From assembly GCF_013402795.1 (NCBI RefSeq), contig NZ_CP058595.1, positions 1,585,501-1,649,500 of the forward strand: a stretch of DNA of 64,000 bases, given 5' to 3'. This DNA is from Costertonia aggregata (GTDB taxonomy: Bacteria; Bacteroidota; Bacteroidia; Flavobacteriales; Flavobacteriaceae). The notes under the pieces are model-generated. The model had not been told where the DNA came from. It searched no databases and was given only the letters and a program-made list of their open reading frames with translations. Shown one piece after another: positions 34,296-43,312 of this stretch (the first letter of the stretch is position 1; each line of letters begins with the position of its first letter). Position numbers and translations under genes: made by a program.

Positions 34296-35399
34296 TCAAA
34301 CGGCCTCGAACAGTTTCCCCGGCAGGGGCCTTACGACTCCTTTCATCTCCATGGTCAATAAGGTGGATGACACCTTGAAAATGGGTAGTTTACATTCTAG
34401 GGCAATGCTATCCAACAATTGCTTGCCTTCTTTTTGGAGGTAATTGTATATCGTCTTTTCGGTATCGTCCAACGCAACAAAAAGCTCTTTTTGGATAGGA
34501 ACGTTCTTTTTTTCTTCAAGTTCCCAGCCCAAAATGTATATCAAATCCGCAGCGGAAGTAAGCATATGGGCCTTTTGTTGTTTAATAAGGTTATTGCAGC
34601 CCGTACTATATTTATCTTGGGCCCTGCCCGGTACGGCAAAAACATCTTTGTTATAGCTATTGGCGATGTCGGCAGTGACCAAACTGCCTCCTTTTTCAGC
34701 GGATTCAACCACCAAAGTGGCTTGGCTCATTCCCGCAATAATACGGTTTCGTTTTAAAAAATTTTCCCGTTCCGGGTTGCTATTGCTCCAGAATTCAGTA
34801 TAAAACCCTCCGTTTTTCTCTACCGCGTTCATGTATTTGGAATGTACCTTTGGGTATATTTGATTAAGGCCGTGTGCCATGCATCCTATGGTTTGCAAGC
34901 CATGCTTCATCGCCGCACGCTGTACCGTAATGTCAACGCCATAGGCGAAACCGCTCACGATAATGGGGTCTAAAGGCACTAAATCTTCAATAAGTTGCTC
35001 ACAAAACGCCGTACCGTAGCTTGTAATGTTGCGAGTACCGACAATACTTATGATCTTTCTTTGCGCTAAATCAATTTTACCTCTTTTGAAAAGTAAGATG
35101 GGGCTATCAATGCAATGTTTTAAATACGAAGGATAATCTTGGTCCAAAAAGTAATCAAAAGCTATATTGTTCTTTTGTATGTATTCAAATTCCGATTCGG
35201 CAGCTTCTAGATGTTCAGCATCAAAAAGGCCTTTGATGGTCATAGTACCGATACCATCTATTCTTAATAGGTTTTGCACTTTATCCTCAAAAATCGCGGA
35301 TGGACTACCACAGTGGGAAATCAGCTTTTTGGCCGTTACATCGCCTATATTGGGTACGTTTTGTAAACGAAGTACCGCAATCAATTCATTTGTAGTCAT
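34296..35399 (-). CDS. dprA: DNA-processing protein DprA
   Basis: Loads RecA onto incoming single-stranded DNA in transformation. The 367-residue protein has an N-terminal helix-hairpin-helix/SAM-like region (LQNVPNIGDVTAKKLISH, then RIDGIGTMT). The DprA Rossmann core (about 110-290) shows ISIVGTRNITSYGTAFC, IIVSGFAYGVDITVQRAA, KRNRIIAGMSQATLVVESAE and KGGSLVTADIA. A C-terminal winged helix (PIFKVSSTLLTMEMKGVVRP) completes it. Its stop directly abuts the stop of the MG2/plug gene within TGATCA. It diverges from the HU-SPOR gene. No other competence gene is in the window, so a transformation role is by family only. Confidence 0.93.
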   Translation of the reverse strand: MTTNELIAVLRLQNVPNIGDVTAKKLISHCGSPSAIFEDKVQNLLRIDGIGTMTIKGLFDAEHLEAAESEFEYIQKNNIAFDYFLDQDYPSYLKHCIDSPILLFKRGKIDLAQRKIISIVGTRNITSYGTAFCEQLIEDLVPLDPIIVSGFAYGVDITVQRAAMKHGLQTIGCMAHGLNQIYPKVHSKYMNAVEKNGGFYTEFWSNSNPERENFLKRNRIIAGMSQATLVVESAEKGGSLVTADIANSYNKDVFAVPGRAQDKYSTGCNNLIKQQKAHMLTSAADLIYILGWELEEKKNVPIQKELFVALDDTEKTIYNYLQKEGKQLLDSIALECKLPIFKVSSTLLTMEMKGVVRPLPGKLFEAV

Positions 35400-35502
35400 T
35401 TACAAAATCACATTAGTTATTCACAAAATACACAAAATATAATGTTAATAAAAAGTTATGGGGAGGTTTTGATTCGCATCAATTTTTATGATATTTGTCC
35501 TG

Positions 35503-36447
35503 ATGGGAATAGAACACTATCTAAAAGAATTACTGTACAGGTACAACTGCGTAGTCGTGCCAGGGTTTGGTGCATTTCTTGCCCAAATAAAATCAGCGGT
35601 CGTAAACGAATCTACCCATACGTTATATCCGCCCACCAAAATCATCTCCTTCAACGAACAACTATCTTCCAACGATGGGCTTTTGGTTTCCTTTATGGCT
35701 GAAGCGGAAAACACTTCTTATGATGAAATGCTACAAAAGGTCAACGATATTTCGCAAAAATGGAAACATGACCTGAAAGCCGGGGAGCGCTTGGTCTTAC
35801 CGAACATAGGCAAACTCTATTTGAACGGCGCCCATAAAATTCAATTTGAGCCATCTAACAAAATAAACTACCTGAGTTCATCTTTTGGTCTTTCCTCTTA
35901 TGTATCCGTTCCCGTTACCAGGGAGGTATTGAAAGAGGAAGTTGTGACGATGGAAGAAAAGATACCGTTTATCATTACACCGGAAAGGCGTAAAACACAA
36001 GCCTTAAGGCCTTTGTTAAAATATGCAGCCGTTGCCTTACTGGCACTTTCTACCGGACTTACCGGTTTTCGATTTGTAGATGAAAACATCAACAATGACC
36101 AAATAGTGCAACAAGAGGCCCAAGAACAGGTTTCAAGAAATATACAAGAAGCCACGTTCTTTGATACGGCTCCTTTGGAACTTCCGGTATTGTCGCTTCC
36201 CGTGACCAAAACCAACACCAACGTTCACCATATTGTTGCCGGTGCTTTTCGTGTTCGTGCCAATGCCGATAAAAAAGTAGGGCAATTACGCAGAAAAGGA
36301 TATGACGCCTCGTATTTGGGCCCGAACAAATTTGGTCTACACATGGTTGCCTACGGCAGCTATACCGATGTTGACATCGCATTAGACTCCCTAAAAAGCA
36401 TAAAACGCAACGTATCGGGAGATGCTTGGTTGCTTTCGGTCAAATAA
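35503..36447 (+). CDS. HU-CCDC81/SPOR domain membrane protein
   Basis: Residues 1-120 contain two short HU-like (CCDC81-type) repeats: EHYLKELLYRYNCVVVPGFG and RLVLPNIGKLYLNGAHKIQF. One transmembrane helix follows (about 168-190, AAVALLALSTGLTGFRF). The C-terminal 80 residues are an SPOR domain, NTNVHHIVAGAFRVRANADK to KFGLHMVAYGSYTDVDIALD, which binds glycan strands stripped of peptide stems in septal murein. The protein thus joins a cytoplasmic HU-fold module to a periplasmic peptidoglycan binder, a Bacteroidota arrangement. I use the ATG at 35503; one at 35488 adds five residues. A thioesterase gene follows on the same strand. Confidence 0.87.
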   Translation: MGIEHYLKELLYRYNCVVVPGFGAFLAQIKSAVVNESTHTLYPPTKIISFNEQLSSNDGLLVSFMAEAENTSYDEMLQKVNDISQKWKHDLKAGERLVLPNIGKLYLNGAHKIQFEPSNKINYLSSSFGLSSYVSVPVTREVLKEEVVTMEEKIPFIITPERRKTQALRPLLKYAAVALLALSTGLTGFRFVDENINNDQIVQQEAQEQVSRNIQEATFFDTAPLELPVLSLPVTKTNTNVHHIVAGAFRVRANADKKVGQLRRKGYDASYLGPNKFGLHMVAYGSYTDVDIALDSLKSIKRNVSGDAWLLSVK

Positions 36448-36486
36448 ATAAGCCTTCCCCTTCTTTTTCTCCCAGTAATTAGCTTG

Positions 36487-36494
36487 TATCTTTG
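36487..36494 (+). promoter_or_regulatory. Candidate -7 promoter box TATCTTTG for the thioesterase gene
   Basis: This octamer matches TAnnTTTG exactly, 16 bp upstream of the ATG at 36511. No -33 TTG is seen at 18-20 bp. It lies between the HU-SPOR stop and the thioesterase start. Confidence 0.45.
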
Positions 36495-36510
36495 CCAAAA
36501 TTTCAGGCAT

Positions 36511-37026
36511 ATGAAAGCAAAGACTCCTAAAGATTCCCTTACCGTAGTAAGCGATTTGGTATTACCGGGGGAAACCAATATGTTGGAAAACCTATTTGGC
36601 GGGGAACTTTTGGCACGTATGGACCGTGCGGCAAGTATAGCGGCAGGAAGGCACAGCAATAGTATTACCGTAACGGCTTCGGTAAATCATGTCGCATTTA
36701 ACCAAGCCGTGCCCTTGGGCAGTGTGGTGACCGTAGAAGCCGCGGTTTCAAGGGCGTTTTCAACATCTATGGAGGTATATATTGATGTTTGGATAGAAAG
36801 TAGATTTAGCGGGCAGCGTTCTAAGGCCAATGAAGGCATATATACCTTCGTAGCTTTGGACGATATGGGCAAACCCACAAAAGTACCCCCATTAAAACCT
36901 GAGACCGAATTGGAAAAAGAGCGATTTGCAGCCGCTTTGCGAAGAAAACAACTGAGTCTGGTATTGGCGGGAAAAATGAAACCTACCGATGCTACGGAAC
37001 TTAGAGCCCTGTTTCTAGGCGATTAA
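36511..37026 (+). CDS. Acyl-CoA thioesterase, hotdog fold
   Basis: The ATG at 36511 (MKAKTPKDSLTVVSDLVLPG) gives 171 aa; an upstream TTG would add nine residues. The family signature reads ETNMLENLFGGELLARMDRA, with VTASVNHVAFNQAVPLGSVV in the next strand and SANEGIYTFVALDD-type segments later. It resembles the YciA/cytosolic acyl-CoA hydrolase branch, which cleaves acyl-CoAs to free acid and CoA. Substrate chain length is unknown. It converges on the EnvC-like gene 18 bp away with no clear terminator between. Confidence 0.9.
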   Translation: MKAKTPKDSLTVVSDLVLPGETNMLENLFGGELLARMDRAASIAAGRHSNSITVTASVNHVAFNQAVPLGSVVTVEAAVSRAFSTSMEVYIDVWIESRFSGQRSKANEGIYTFVALDDMGKPTKVPPLKPETELEKERFAAALRRKQLSLVLAGKMKPTDATELRALFLGD

Positions 37027-37044
37027 GGATTTATATTTAACAGA

Positions 37045-38283
37045 TCATAACTGATAGATCCATTCTTCAGGATTCAAACGTGTGGTGTCTTTATACAAAT
37101 AAAACTTAAGCTGGGTCAATCCGCTAAACCGATTGGTATAAATTTTGCCCAATGCTGTCTTTACGGCTACTTTATCCCCTTTCTTCACAAAAAGTTCGGA
37201 TAAATTGTAGTAAGTACTAATGTAGTTACCGTGTTTGATTTGAACTCCTTTATTGCCCCCTGGAACGGATAAAATGGCGATTACCTCGCCTTCGAAAACG
37301 GCACGTGCCGTACTACCCTCGTCAGTTGCGATAATAACACCGTTGCTTTGGTGTTTTATTCCAGGATACACCGCATCTTTATACACGCCGAAACCCTGTT
37401 TTTTTATCCCTTTTTCAACAGGCCATATGAGTTTCCCCTTGTTGGATGAAAAGTTACTGGCCACCAATTTAGCTTCGGGAGTCAATATAAATGTGCTGGT
37501 ATTGGCCTTTTTGCCCGCTTTTTTATTAGCCTCTTTATTGGATGATGCAATGGCACTGCGTATCAACCTTTCAATTTGACGGTCAATTTTTCGGGCCTCT
37601 GTTTTTTTCTTTTGTATCGCAGCGGCATATTTGCTTTCATTGCTTCGAATTGATTTCAGCAATTCTTTCTGCGATTGCATTTCTTTGAACAAAATGGCTT
37701 TTACTTTCTTGTTCTCCGCAATCAATTGATCCTTTTCTTTTCGCTGTTGGGTCAAATCGGTATTCAACTTTCCCAATTCCTGGGTCTTCGCCATAATCTG
37801 TTCTCCTTGTTCACGGCGATAATCGGTATATTGCTTAATGTATTGCAGTCTTTTAAAAGCTTGAAAGAAGTTTTCGGAAGATAATAGAAACATCAATCTG
37901 CTTTGTTGCGATTTGCTCTGATACGATTTTTGGATCATTTTGGCGTAATCGTCTTTCAACGTTTTCAGATCATCACGTAGCTTGGAGATATTCCTGATGT
38001 TGGCATTGATCTGCCTGTTCAATAAATTGGATTGTTGATTGGTAACCCGAATCAATTGTTGGCGCACATTGATTTTTTGGTTCAACCCTTCCATCTGGTC
38101 CAGCACATTGCCTTTTTCCTTTTTCTCGGAAGTAAGTAACCTGTTTATTTCCCTGATTTCCTTTTGAAGTCGCTCACGTTTGTTTTCCAAAGCTTTTTGC
38201 TCATTGGTCTGGGCCAACGATTGCCCATAGCATAGCAACATAAGTACCAATATACAAAATAGATGTGAGCGTTTACCTTGCAT
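37045..38283 (-). CDS. EnvC-like murein hydrolase activator with a degenerate M23 (LytM) domain
   Basis: Signal peptide (MQGKRSHLFCILVLMLLCYG, then QSLAQ), two long coiled coils (about 25-240, ERLQKEIREINRLL through TEARKIDRQIERLI), then an LytM/M23 fold (about 275-412). The metal-binding set of an active M23 peptidase is eroded: IKHQSNGVIIATDEGSTARA lacks the Asp of HxxxD, and YISTYYNLSE has Asn where the HxH motif needs His. The likely role is therefore activation of amidases at the division site, as for E. coli EnvC, rather than hydrolysis. It is the last gene of a flavobacterial cluster with DUF4292, TPR, dut and flippase genes. Confidence 0.9.
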   Translation of the reverse strand: MQGKRSHLFCILVLMLLCYGQSLAQTNEQKALENKRERLQKEIREINRLLTSEKKEKGNVLDQMEGLNQKINVRQQLIRVTNQQSNLLNRQINANIRNISKLRDDLKTLKDDYAKMIQKSYQSKSQQSRLMFLLSSENFFQAFKRLQYIKQYTDYRREQGEQIMAKTQELGKLNTDLTQQRKEKDQLIAENKKVKAILFKEMQSQKELLKSIRSNESKYAAAIQKKKTEARKIDRQIERLIRSAIASSNKEANKKAGKKANTSTFILTPEAKLVASNFSSNKGKLIWPVEKGIKKQGFGVYKDAVYPGIKHQSNGVIIATDEGSTARAVFEGEVIAILSVPGGNKGVQIKHGNYISTYYNLSELFVKKGDKVAVKTALGKIYTNRFSGLTQLKFYLYKDTTRLNPEEWIYQL

Positions 38284-38284
38284 T

Positions 38285-39082
38285 TTACTTTAAGATTATC
38301 TCATCAAAACCTTTCGGTATTTTATATGGGAATTTAATGGATTTGTTCAATTCGATATTCCGGTAATCTATATCGATTGTTGTTCTTTCGTTGCCTTGAA
38401 TAGCCGCGATTGCGATAGAATTGGGTATCATTTGGGAATCTACTTCTTGATACTCCTGATAATTGATTTCCAACAATCGTTTTTCCAAAGGTTGCGATAA
38501 TTGTTGTGAGGCCATTTTAAAATGTTTGGGCTCTATCTGAAATAGAATCTTGAACAAGTCCAAAGGTTTCCTCGGTTTTAATTGATAGGTGTTGGCAACG
38601 ACTTCGGCATTGTACCTTTCCTTTCTCAAATCCAATACAGCTTCCCCCAAGAGTAGGTTCTGCAGATTTTCAAAATCCAGCTCCGTTCCCAATAATTGAC
38701 TTAAATATGAAAAATCACCATTAAAATATTCATTTTGCAACTTATTGTAGAAAGATACTTTTTGCGGAGTTATATATACTTTGACCATACCAAGAGGTGC
38801 GCTCAACCAAATGGCTTTGTCTTTTTCCATACGAAGGCTAACGCTGACACCTTGAGAACTTTGACCATCGGAGTAGTCTATCTTCATCTTTCCGCTCAAG
38901 GTCTTGAAATCTAGTTTAGAGCCGTAATGCTTTTTAATGACCCCTTTTGCCGAAAGCGTATTATCCACTTTTCCGTCAGCGATTATCTTATTGGTCTTAC
39001 AGGAAATCGATACCAAACAGAAGACACTCAATATCAGTATTTTTTCAAATATGCTTCTGCTATTTATATTCATTGAACTCAT
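38285..39082 (-). CDS. DUF4292 family lipoprotein
   Basis: Lipoprotein signal: ILSVFCLVSISC, with the lipidated Cys28. The 265-residue protein is of the DUF4292 type, a beta-rich fold I relate loosely to LolB/lipoprotein carriers: TLSGKMKIDYSDGQSSQGVS, then VSLRMEKDKAIWLSAPLGMV and KVYITPQKVSFYNKLQNEYF. It may help outer-membrane lipoprotein handling, but this is inferred from fold likeness. The start at 39082 immediately follows the stop of the TPR gene; an ATG three codons in is also possible. The EnvC-like gene follows after one base, so it sits in a tight four-gene operon. Confidence 0.88.
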   Translation of the reverse strand: MSSMNINSRSIFEKILILSVFCLVSISCKTNKIIADGKVDNTLSAKGVIKKHYGSKLDFKTLSGKMKIDYSDGQSSQGVSVSLRMEKDKAIWLSAPLGMVKVYITPQKVSFYNKLQNEYFNGDFSYLSQLLGTELDFENLQNLLLGEAVLDLRKERYNAEVVANTYQLKPRKPLDLFKILFQIEPKHFKMASQQLSQPLEKRLLEINYQEYQEVDSQMIPNSIAIAAIQGNERTTIDIDYRNIELNKSIKFPYKIPKGFDEIILK

Positions 39083-40018
39083 TTAAAATCCGGGCTTTAT
39101 CTTACGAAGATACATATTTGCCTTAGGCGTGTTGTTCAAGGCAGTGTAGGCATCTCCCAATTCTTGGTATATTTTATTGGCCAGTGAAATATCGCCTACC
39201 AAATAATCCAGGCCACTTTCTAGAATGGCTATGGCGTCCCTATGTTTTCCTTTTTTGTTCAAAGCCAACCCGTTGGCATAATAAAAATAGGGTTGCGAAG
39301 GATAATTTTCCAAAGCCTCTGCAGAAACTTGCTGCAACATAAACATGTTCTTTGCAAAAATCAGACTTTTGATCTGGGATTTATATCCGATGGACGGGTC
39401 GCTCTCTCTTTGATTCGTAACCGTAAACGAGGTTGAAGTACTTTTAACCGTCTGCCTTTTTAGGGAGTCGTTTATTTTTAAGGTAAGTTCCTCCGTAAAG
39501 TCTGATTTTTTTATACCGTTAAGTATTTTTAATGCTTTTTGATACTCATTCCGCCCATAATAAATCAATGCTAAATTTTCTTGAAGCTTTATATTGTCAA
39601 AGGGAATGGTGTTTTCTACTTCAGCTATAGTACTGTTCTGCTTTTTAAGTACCGCCATAAGTGTTTGCAGATACCACAGGTTCGAAGGTTCTGCCACCAC
39701 AGCCTCTATAGCATAGTCCTGGGCGAACAAAGGCTGTTTATCCGCTAGATATGCCTTGGCAAGCTCATGATCCACCACTACGTTGTCGGGCTGTAATTGT
39801 TTACATCTTAAAAACAGGTTGACGGCCTTATCGTAATTCTCTATCCCTTTCTGTTTTAAGGCCTCAAAAAAGTTTTCTTGAAACTCGTCGGAATATTCCT
39901 CTAAGAACACTTCGGCACTTTCTTCTACATCAATATTCTTTTCATCTTGGGCATGAATATAGGCAGGACATAAAAAAAGTCCTGTAAAAAGAAATAATAT
40001 GTGAAGTGTTTTATTCAT
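39083..40018 (-). CDS. Secreted tetratricopeptide-repeat protein
   Basis: A type I signal peptide (MNKTLHILFLFTGLFLCPAY, then IHAQ) and repeats of the TPR type across most of its 311 residues: DKAVNLFLRCKQLQPDNVVV, AKAYLADKQPLFAQDYAIEA, EYQKALKILNG and GDAYTALNNTPKANMYLRKI. It should act as a periplasmic scaffold. Partners are unknown, but its fixed position between dut and DUF4292 suggests an envelope role. The first part after the signal is acidic (EESAEVFLEEYSDEFQEN). It follows the dut stop directly. Confidence 0.86.
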   Translation of the reverse strand: MNKTLHILFLFTGLFLCPAYIHAQDEKNIDVEESAEVFLEEYSDEFQENFFEALKQKGIENYDKAVNLFLRCKQLQPDNVVVDHELAKAYLADKQPLFAQDYAIEAVVAEPSNLWYLQTLMAVLKKQNSTIAEVENTIPFDNIKLQENLALIYYGRNEYQKALKILNGIKKSDFTEELTLKINDSLKRQTVKSTSTSFTVTNQRESDPSIGYKSQIKSLIFAKNMFMLQQVSAEALENYPSQPYFYYANGLALNKKGKHRDAIAILESGLDYLVGDISLANKIYQELGDAYTALNNTPKANMYLRKIKPGF

Positions 40019-40453
40019 CTATTTTACCCCTGTACTACCAAACCCCCCATGTCCCCTAACGGTTTCTGAAAGTTCGTTCACTTCTACCCATTCTGACCGT
40101 TCGTGCTTGGCGATTACCAATTGCGCCACACGCTCCCCATTTTCAATCGTAAAAGGCACATTGGATAAATTTACTAGAATTACCCCTATCTCGCCTCTAT
40201 AATCCGCATCAATCGTGCCAGGCGCATTCAACACCGTAATCCCTTTTTTAGCCGCCAGGCCACTTCTAGGCCTTACCTGAGCCTCAAAGCCAATGGGAAG
40301 TTCTATAAAAAGCCCGGTTTTGATGACTGCACGCCCTAAAGGTTGTAACGTAATAGGCTCGGAAATATTGGCTCTCAAATCCATCCCAGCCGATGCATCC
40401 GTTTCATAATGTGGTAGGGCGTGGGTAGATTTATTGATAATGTTTATTTTCAT
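40019..40453 (-). CDS. dut: dUTP diphosphatase
   Basis: Hydrolyses dUTP to dUMP and pyrophosphate, keeping uracil out of DNA and feeding dTMP synthesis. All five motifs of the trimeric enzyme are present in the 144 residues: [49 protein letters not shown] and [10 protein letters not shown] at the C-terminus. It is the gene before the TPR-DUF4292-EnvC set, with only a base or less between neighbouring stops and starts. A 168-bp gap separates it from the flippase-like gene upstream. Confidence 0.96.
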   Translation of the reverse strand: MKINIINKSTHALPHYETDASAGMDLRANISEPITLQPLGRAVIKTGLFIELPIGFEAQVRPRSGLAAKKGITVLNAPGTIDADYRGEIGVILVNLSNVPFTIENGERVAQLVIAKHERSEWVEVNELSETVRGHGGFGSTGVK

Positions 40454-40621
40454 ATTTTCTTCTCATTTACTTTAAGCGGCCATCTTTGGTTAAGTCAGTA
40501 AAGGTATGGGGCCATACAGTGTTTGGTTCGGAAATTACCATACTCTACTGCTCATCCATACAAATTTCAATAATTATTACAATTGAACCCTTAATTTTTT
40601 TATAAATAATCCTACAACCTG

Positions 40622-42088
40622 TTATTTGCCCTTCTTTAGGAAAATCTGTTTCAACTTATCGTTTTCCATTTTGTACAAGACCCCTAAGAAAATAAGCAGA
40701 AGTGGAATGCCAACAAACAAATTCCTGTCAAAAAAATAGAACGATACGATGGAAAAAACAATGGACATTATCCCATAAAAACCTATTTTTCTAAAGTTAT
40801 ACGGAATGGGATAATACATTCTCCCAAAATAAAAGGAAAGAAACATCATACTGCCATAGGCCACCAATGTTGCCACAGCAGATGCCATGTAACCAAAATA
40901 AGGGATGAATACAAGGTTGATGATCAAGGTCAATACCGCACCGATAATCGAGATATATGCCCCAAATTTAGTACGGTCCGTAACTTTGTACCACACCGAT
41001 AAATTATGGTAAATGCCCAAGCAAAAACTGGCCAAAACGATTATGGGCACAACGGACATAGCTTCCCAATAGGCCTCGTCCAAAACCAAGAACTTTTTTA
41101 GAACATCGGCAAAGACCACAACGCTCAACAGTATGATGCTACCCAAAATGATAAAATAATTCGTAATCTGGGCGTATGTTTTTTGCGGATTTTCAGTATT
41201 GGAATGACTAAAGAAAAAAGGCTCTATGCCTATTCTAAAAGCAGTGGCGAAAAGCGTCATAAAAAGGGCCAATTTTATACACGCAGCGTATTTTCCCATT
41301 TCTGCCTTTGCCGTTGCGGGCGGCAGCAACTCAGTGAGCAAATAACGGTCAAAGACTTCATTTATGCTAAAAGCTATGCCAGCTATCATAACCGGAAGTG
41401 CGTATACCAACATTTTTCGCCACAGAGGCCAATCAAAAACATAAGATCTTCCCATGTAGATACGGAACATCAATACCAATGTTATGCCACTTGCTACCAC
41501 ATTGGAAATGAGAATATAGCTCACCTCGAAATCGGGAACATACATTTTCCCAAAAAACCCATTCGGATCATTTTTCCCCATAACAGGAAGCAAAAGAATA
41601 AAGAAAAGGTTTAGGCTTAAATTTATGGCTACGTTCAAAATCTTAACGATCGCATACCGCATTGGCTTTTCGTTGGCCCGTAACCAAGCAAAAGGAATAA
41701 TGACCAAGGCATCCAAGGTTAAAATAGCGAGCACATATTTAATGTAGGTTACCTGTATGTTTAGGATATCAGCAATAGTTTTTTGGAACAAAAGGCCTAT
41801 GACCAAAAAGAGAAACGTAGTCCCCGCAATAGAAATCAAAGCGGTAGAGACCACCTTTTTTCTATTTTCCACTTCTTTGTAGAAGCGAAAAAATGCAGTT
41901 TCCATTCCGTATGCTAAAAAAACATTGAAAATTACGAACCACATGAAAATAAGCTGTACTTCTCCGTAAGTGCCTGGAGGCATCACTTTTGTATACAGGG
42001 GCACCAAAATAAAGGAAAACATCCTTGGCAACACCGTTGCCAAACCATAGATAGCGGTTTGCTTAAAAAGTTTTTTTAGTGGATTCAA
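40622..42088 (-). CDS. Polysaccharide flippase-like membrane protein (MATE/MOP superfamily)
   Basis: A 488-residue protein with about 12-14 helices, starting LFKQTAIYGLATVLPRMFSF and LVPLYTKVMPPGTYGEVQL, the usual opening of Wzx/O-antigen transporter relatives. It probably flips lipid-linked oligosaccharides across the inner membrane for O-antigen, capsule or exopolysaccharide, or lipid II-like intermediates. Nearby glycosyltransferases are absent, so the substrate cannot be told. Its neighbourhood (dut, TPR, DUF4292, EnvC) recurs in flavobacteria, as far as I recall, and suggests a core-envelope role rather than a strain-specific one. Confidence 0.88.
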   Translation of the reverse strand: MNPLKKLFKQTAIYGLATVLPRMFSFILVPLYTKVMPPGTYGEVQLIFMWFVIFNVFLAYGMETAFFRFYKEVENRKKVVSTALISIAGTTFLFLVIGLLFQKTIADILNIQVTYIKYVLAILTLDALVIIPFAWLRANEKPMRYAIVKILNVAINLSLNLFFILLLPVMGKNDPNGFFGKMYVPDFEVSYILISNVVASGITLVLMFRIYMGRSYVFDWPLWRKMLVYALPVMIAGIAFSINEVFDRYLLTELLPPATAKAEMGKYAACIKLALFMTLFATAFRIGIEPFFFSHSNTENPQKTYAQITNYFIILGSIILLSVVVFADVLKKFLVLDEAYWEAMSVVPIIVLASFCLGIYHNLSVWYKVTDRTKFGAYISIIGAVLTLIINLVFIPYFGYMASAVATLVAYGSMMFLSFYFGRMYYPIPYNFRKIGFYGIMSIVFSIVSFYFFDRNLFVGIPLLLIFLGVLYKMENDKLKQIFLKKGK

Positions 42089-42139
42089 ACAACTGGGGAT
42101 TAAAATCTAAATGTAGCTATTTAAACCCTTTAAAAAAAG

Positions 42140-42673
42140 TCAGTTCTTTGGTTTACTGTTATGGATCACGGGTGTTTTGTCCTTAATCCCCGTGATTTTG
42201 GTGTATTTTAATTTCCCCTTTTGCATATAACTGATTACAGCTTCATCTTTGGCCAATTTAAAAGGGAACTCATTTTCAATCTCTTTGTTTTTTATCATTT
42301 TAGGAGGTTGATTCCCTACTTCTTGTCTTGAATCGGCATGCATGATAAGATCTGGCTTTGCCTTAAAGTATTTAATGAACTTAGCCGTTGCGTATGTGGC
42401 ACCCCCTTCTTGATCAATGACAATATCACTGACCTTGCCACGAAAAAAGGCCTGTTTTAGGGAAACATGATTTTCGGGCAGACTATTGAGAGGCTTATAG
42501 TTTACAGGAATCTTCAAGAGCAGGCCTTTACCGGTTTCCTCTTTGCCGCCCACCCACTCATGACAAGACGCTGTACCAAGTTCAAAAGGAGTTTTGGTCT
42601 GTAACTTTTTTTGTGATGCGCAGCTGAACAATCCCATGGATATAATTGAAAGTATATATATTGATTTTTTCAT
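42140..42673 (-). CDS. Lipoprotein of unknown function
   Basis: I do not recognise a family. The 177-residue protein starts MKKSIYILSIISMGLFSCAS with the lipidated Cys18. The mature part has several conserved-looking features: FELGTASCHEWVGGKEETGK, with a second cysteine that could pair or bind a ligand, GLLLKIPVNYKPLN, and a later KPDLIMHADSRQE. The length and pattern suggest a compact beta-rich domain. It lies between the flippase gene and the sigma-factor operon on the same strand, separated by gaps of about 50 and 80 bp. Confidence 0.75.
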   Translation of the reverse strand: MKKSIYILSIISMGLFSCASQKKLQTKTPFELGTASCHEWVGGKEETGKGLLLKIPVNYKPLNSLPENHVSLKQAFFRGKVSDIVIDQEGGATYATAKFIKYFKAKPDLIMHADSRQEVGNQPPKMIKNKEIENEFPFKLAKDEAVISYMQKGKLKYTKITGIKDKTPVIHNSKPKN

Positions 42674-42751
42674 TTTTTTGATCTATTTCTGATTTATGTA
42701 AAGATACTAAACCAAAAGTAGTGCCAAACCATAACATTGGCAATCTGTAAA

Positions 42752-43312
42752 CTAGCCCGTAGCTTTTAAGCTTTTTAGTTTATTCAATTCTTTTTTGATT
42801 TGCAAGGCTATAAATGTTCCCAAAACTAGGAGTATAACGATTGATGAAATTACTATGTAGGTATAAAACCCTGATGACAAACTCGATTTAAAGCTGGGCA
42901 GTAGCATTCTAAAACCCAGAATATAAGTCAAAACAATAACGGGAGTGATAAAAAAATGTACCCGTTTTCTATTACTGTAGTATTCCATTAGTTTTTCTTT
43001 AAAACGAATACCCTCCAACATAACGTTTATTTTTTTTAGTCTATATATACTACGCATTTCTATACCAATACGAATTGCCAAACTCAAAATCATCAACGAC
43101 AAACCTACTGTTACCTTACTGTTTTTATATCCGGATATATAGAAAAAGAAAAATACCAGAACAAGTATTGTGGCTGACAGAACCACATTCGTTATTCTTT
43201 GTTTTTTCTTTATATCGTTTATCCTGTTCAGAACAGCGTCAAAATCTTCTTTTGAAGGATTAAGTTCTCGCTGGTCTTGCCATTTTAATCGTAATTTTTC
43301 AAAATCATTCAT
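42752..43312 (-). CDS. Membrane protein paired with an ECF sigma factor, possible anti-sigma
   Basis: A 186-residue protein with an N-terminal cytoplasmic helical segment (MNDFEKLRLKWQDQRELNPS) and four predicted transmembrane helices: about 37-57, 62-80, 117-135 and 144-167. Its start overlaps the end of the sigma-factor gene by 8 bp, a common sign of a regulator pair. By position it may be an anti-sigma factor; it lacks the zinc motif HxxxCxxC of ZAS-type anti-sigmas, and the N-terminal 36 residues could be the sigma-binding part. No other homology was recognised. Confidence 0.72.
   Translation of the reverse strand: MNDFEKLRLKWQDQRELNPSKEDFDAVLNRINDIKKKQRITNVVLSATILVLVFFFFYISGYKNSKVTVGLSLMILSLAIRIGIEMRSIYRLKKINVMLEGIRFKEKLMEYYSNRKRVHFFITPVIVLTYILGFRMLLPSFKSSLSSGFYTYIVISSIVILLVLGTFIALQIKKELNKLKSLKATG

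Noticed and set aside
37045-38283. Active M23 metallopeptidase
   Set aside because: Residues of both zinc-binding motifs are replaced, so an EnvC-like activator role is better supported.
40504-40517. GTATGG-GG-CCATAC palindrome upstream of dut as an operator
   Set aside because: Only 6-bp arms in a 168-bp gap, with no regulator gene nearby; chance is a sufficient explanation.
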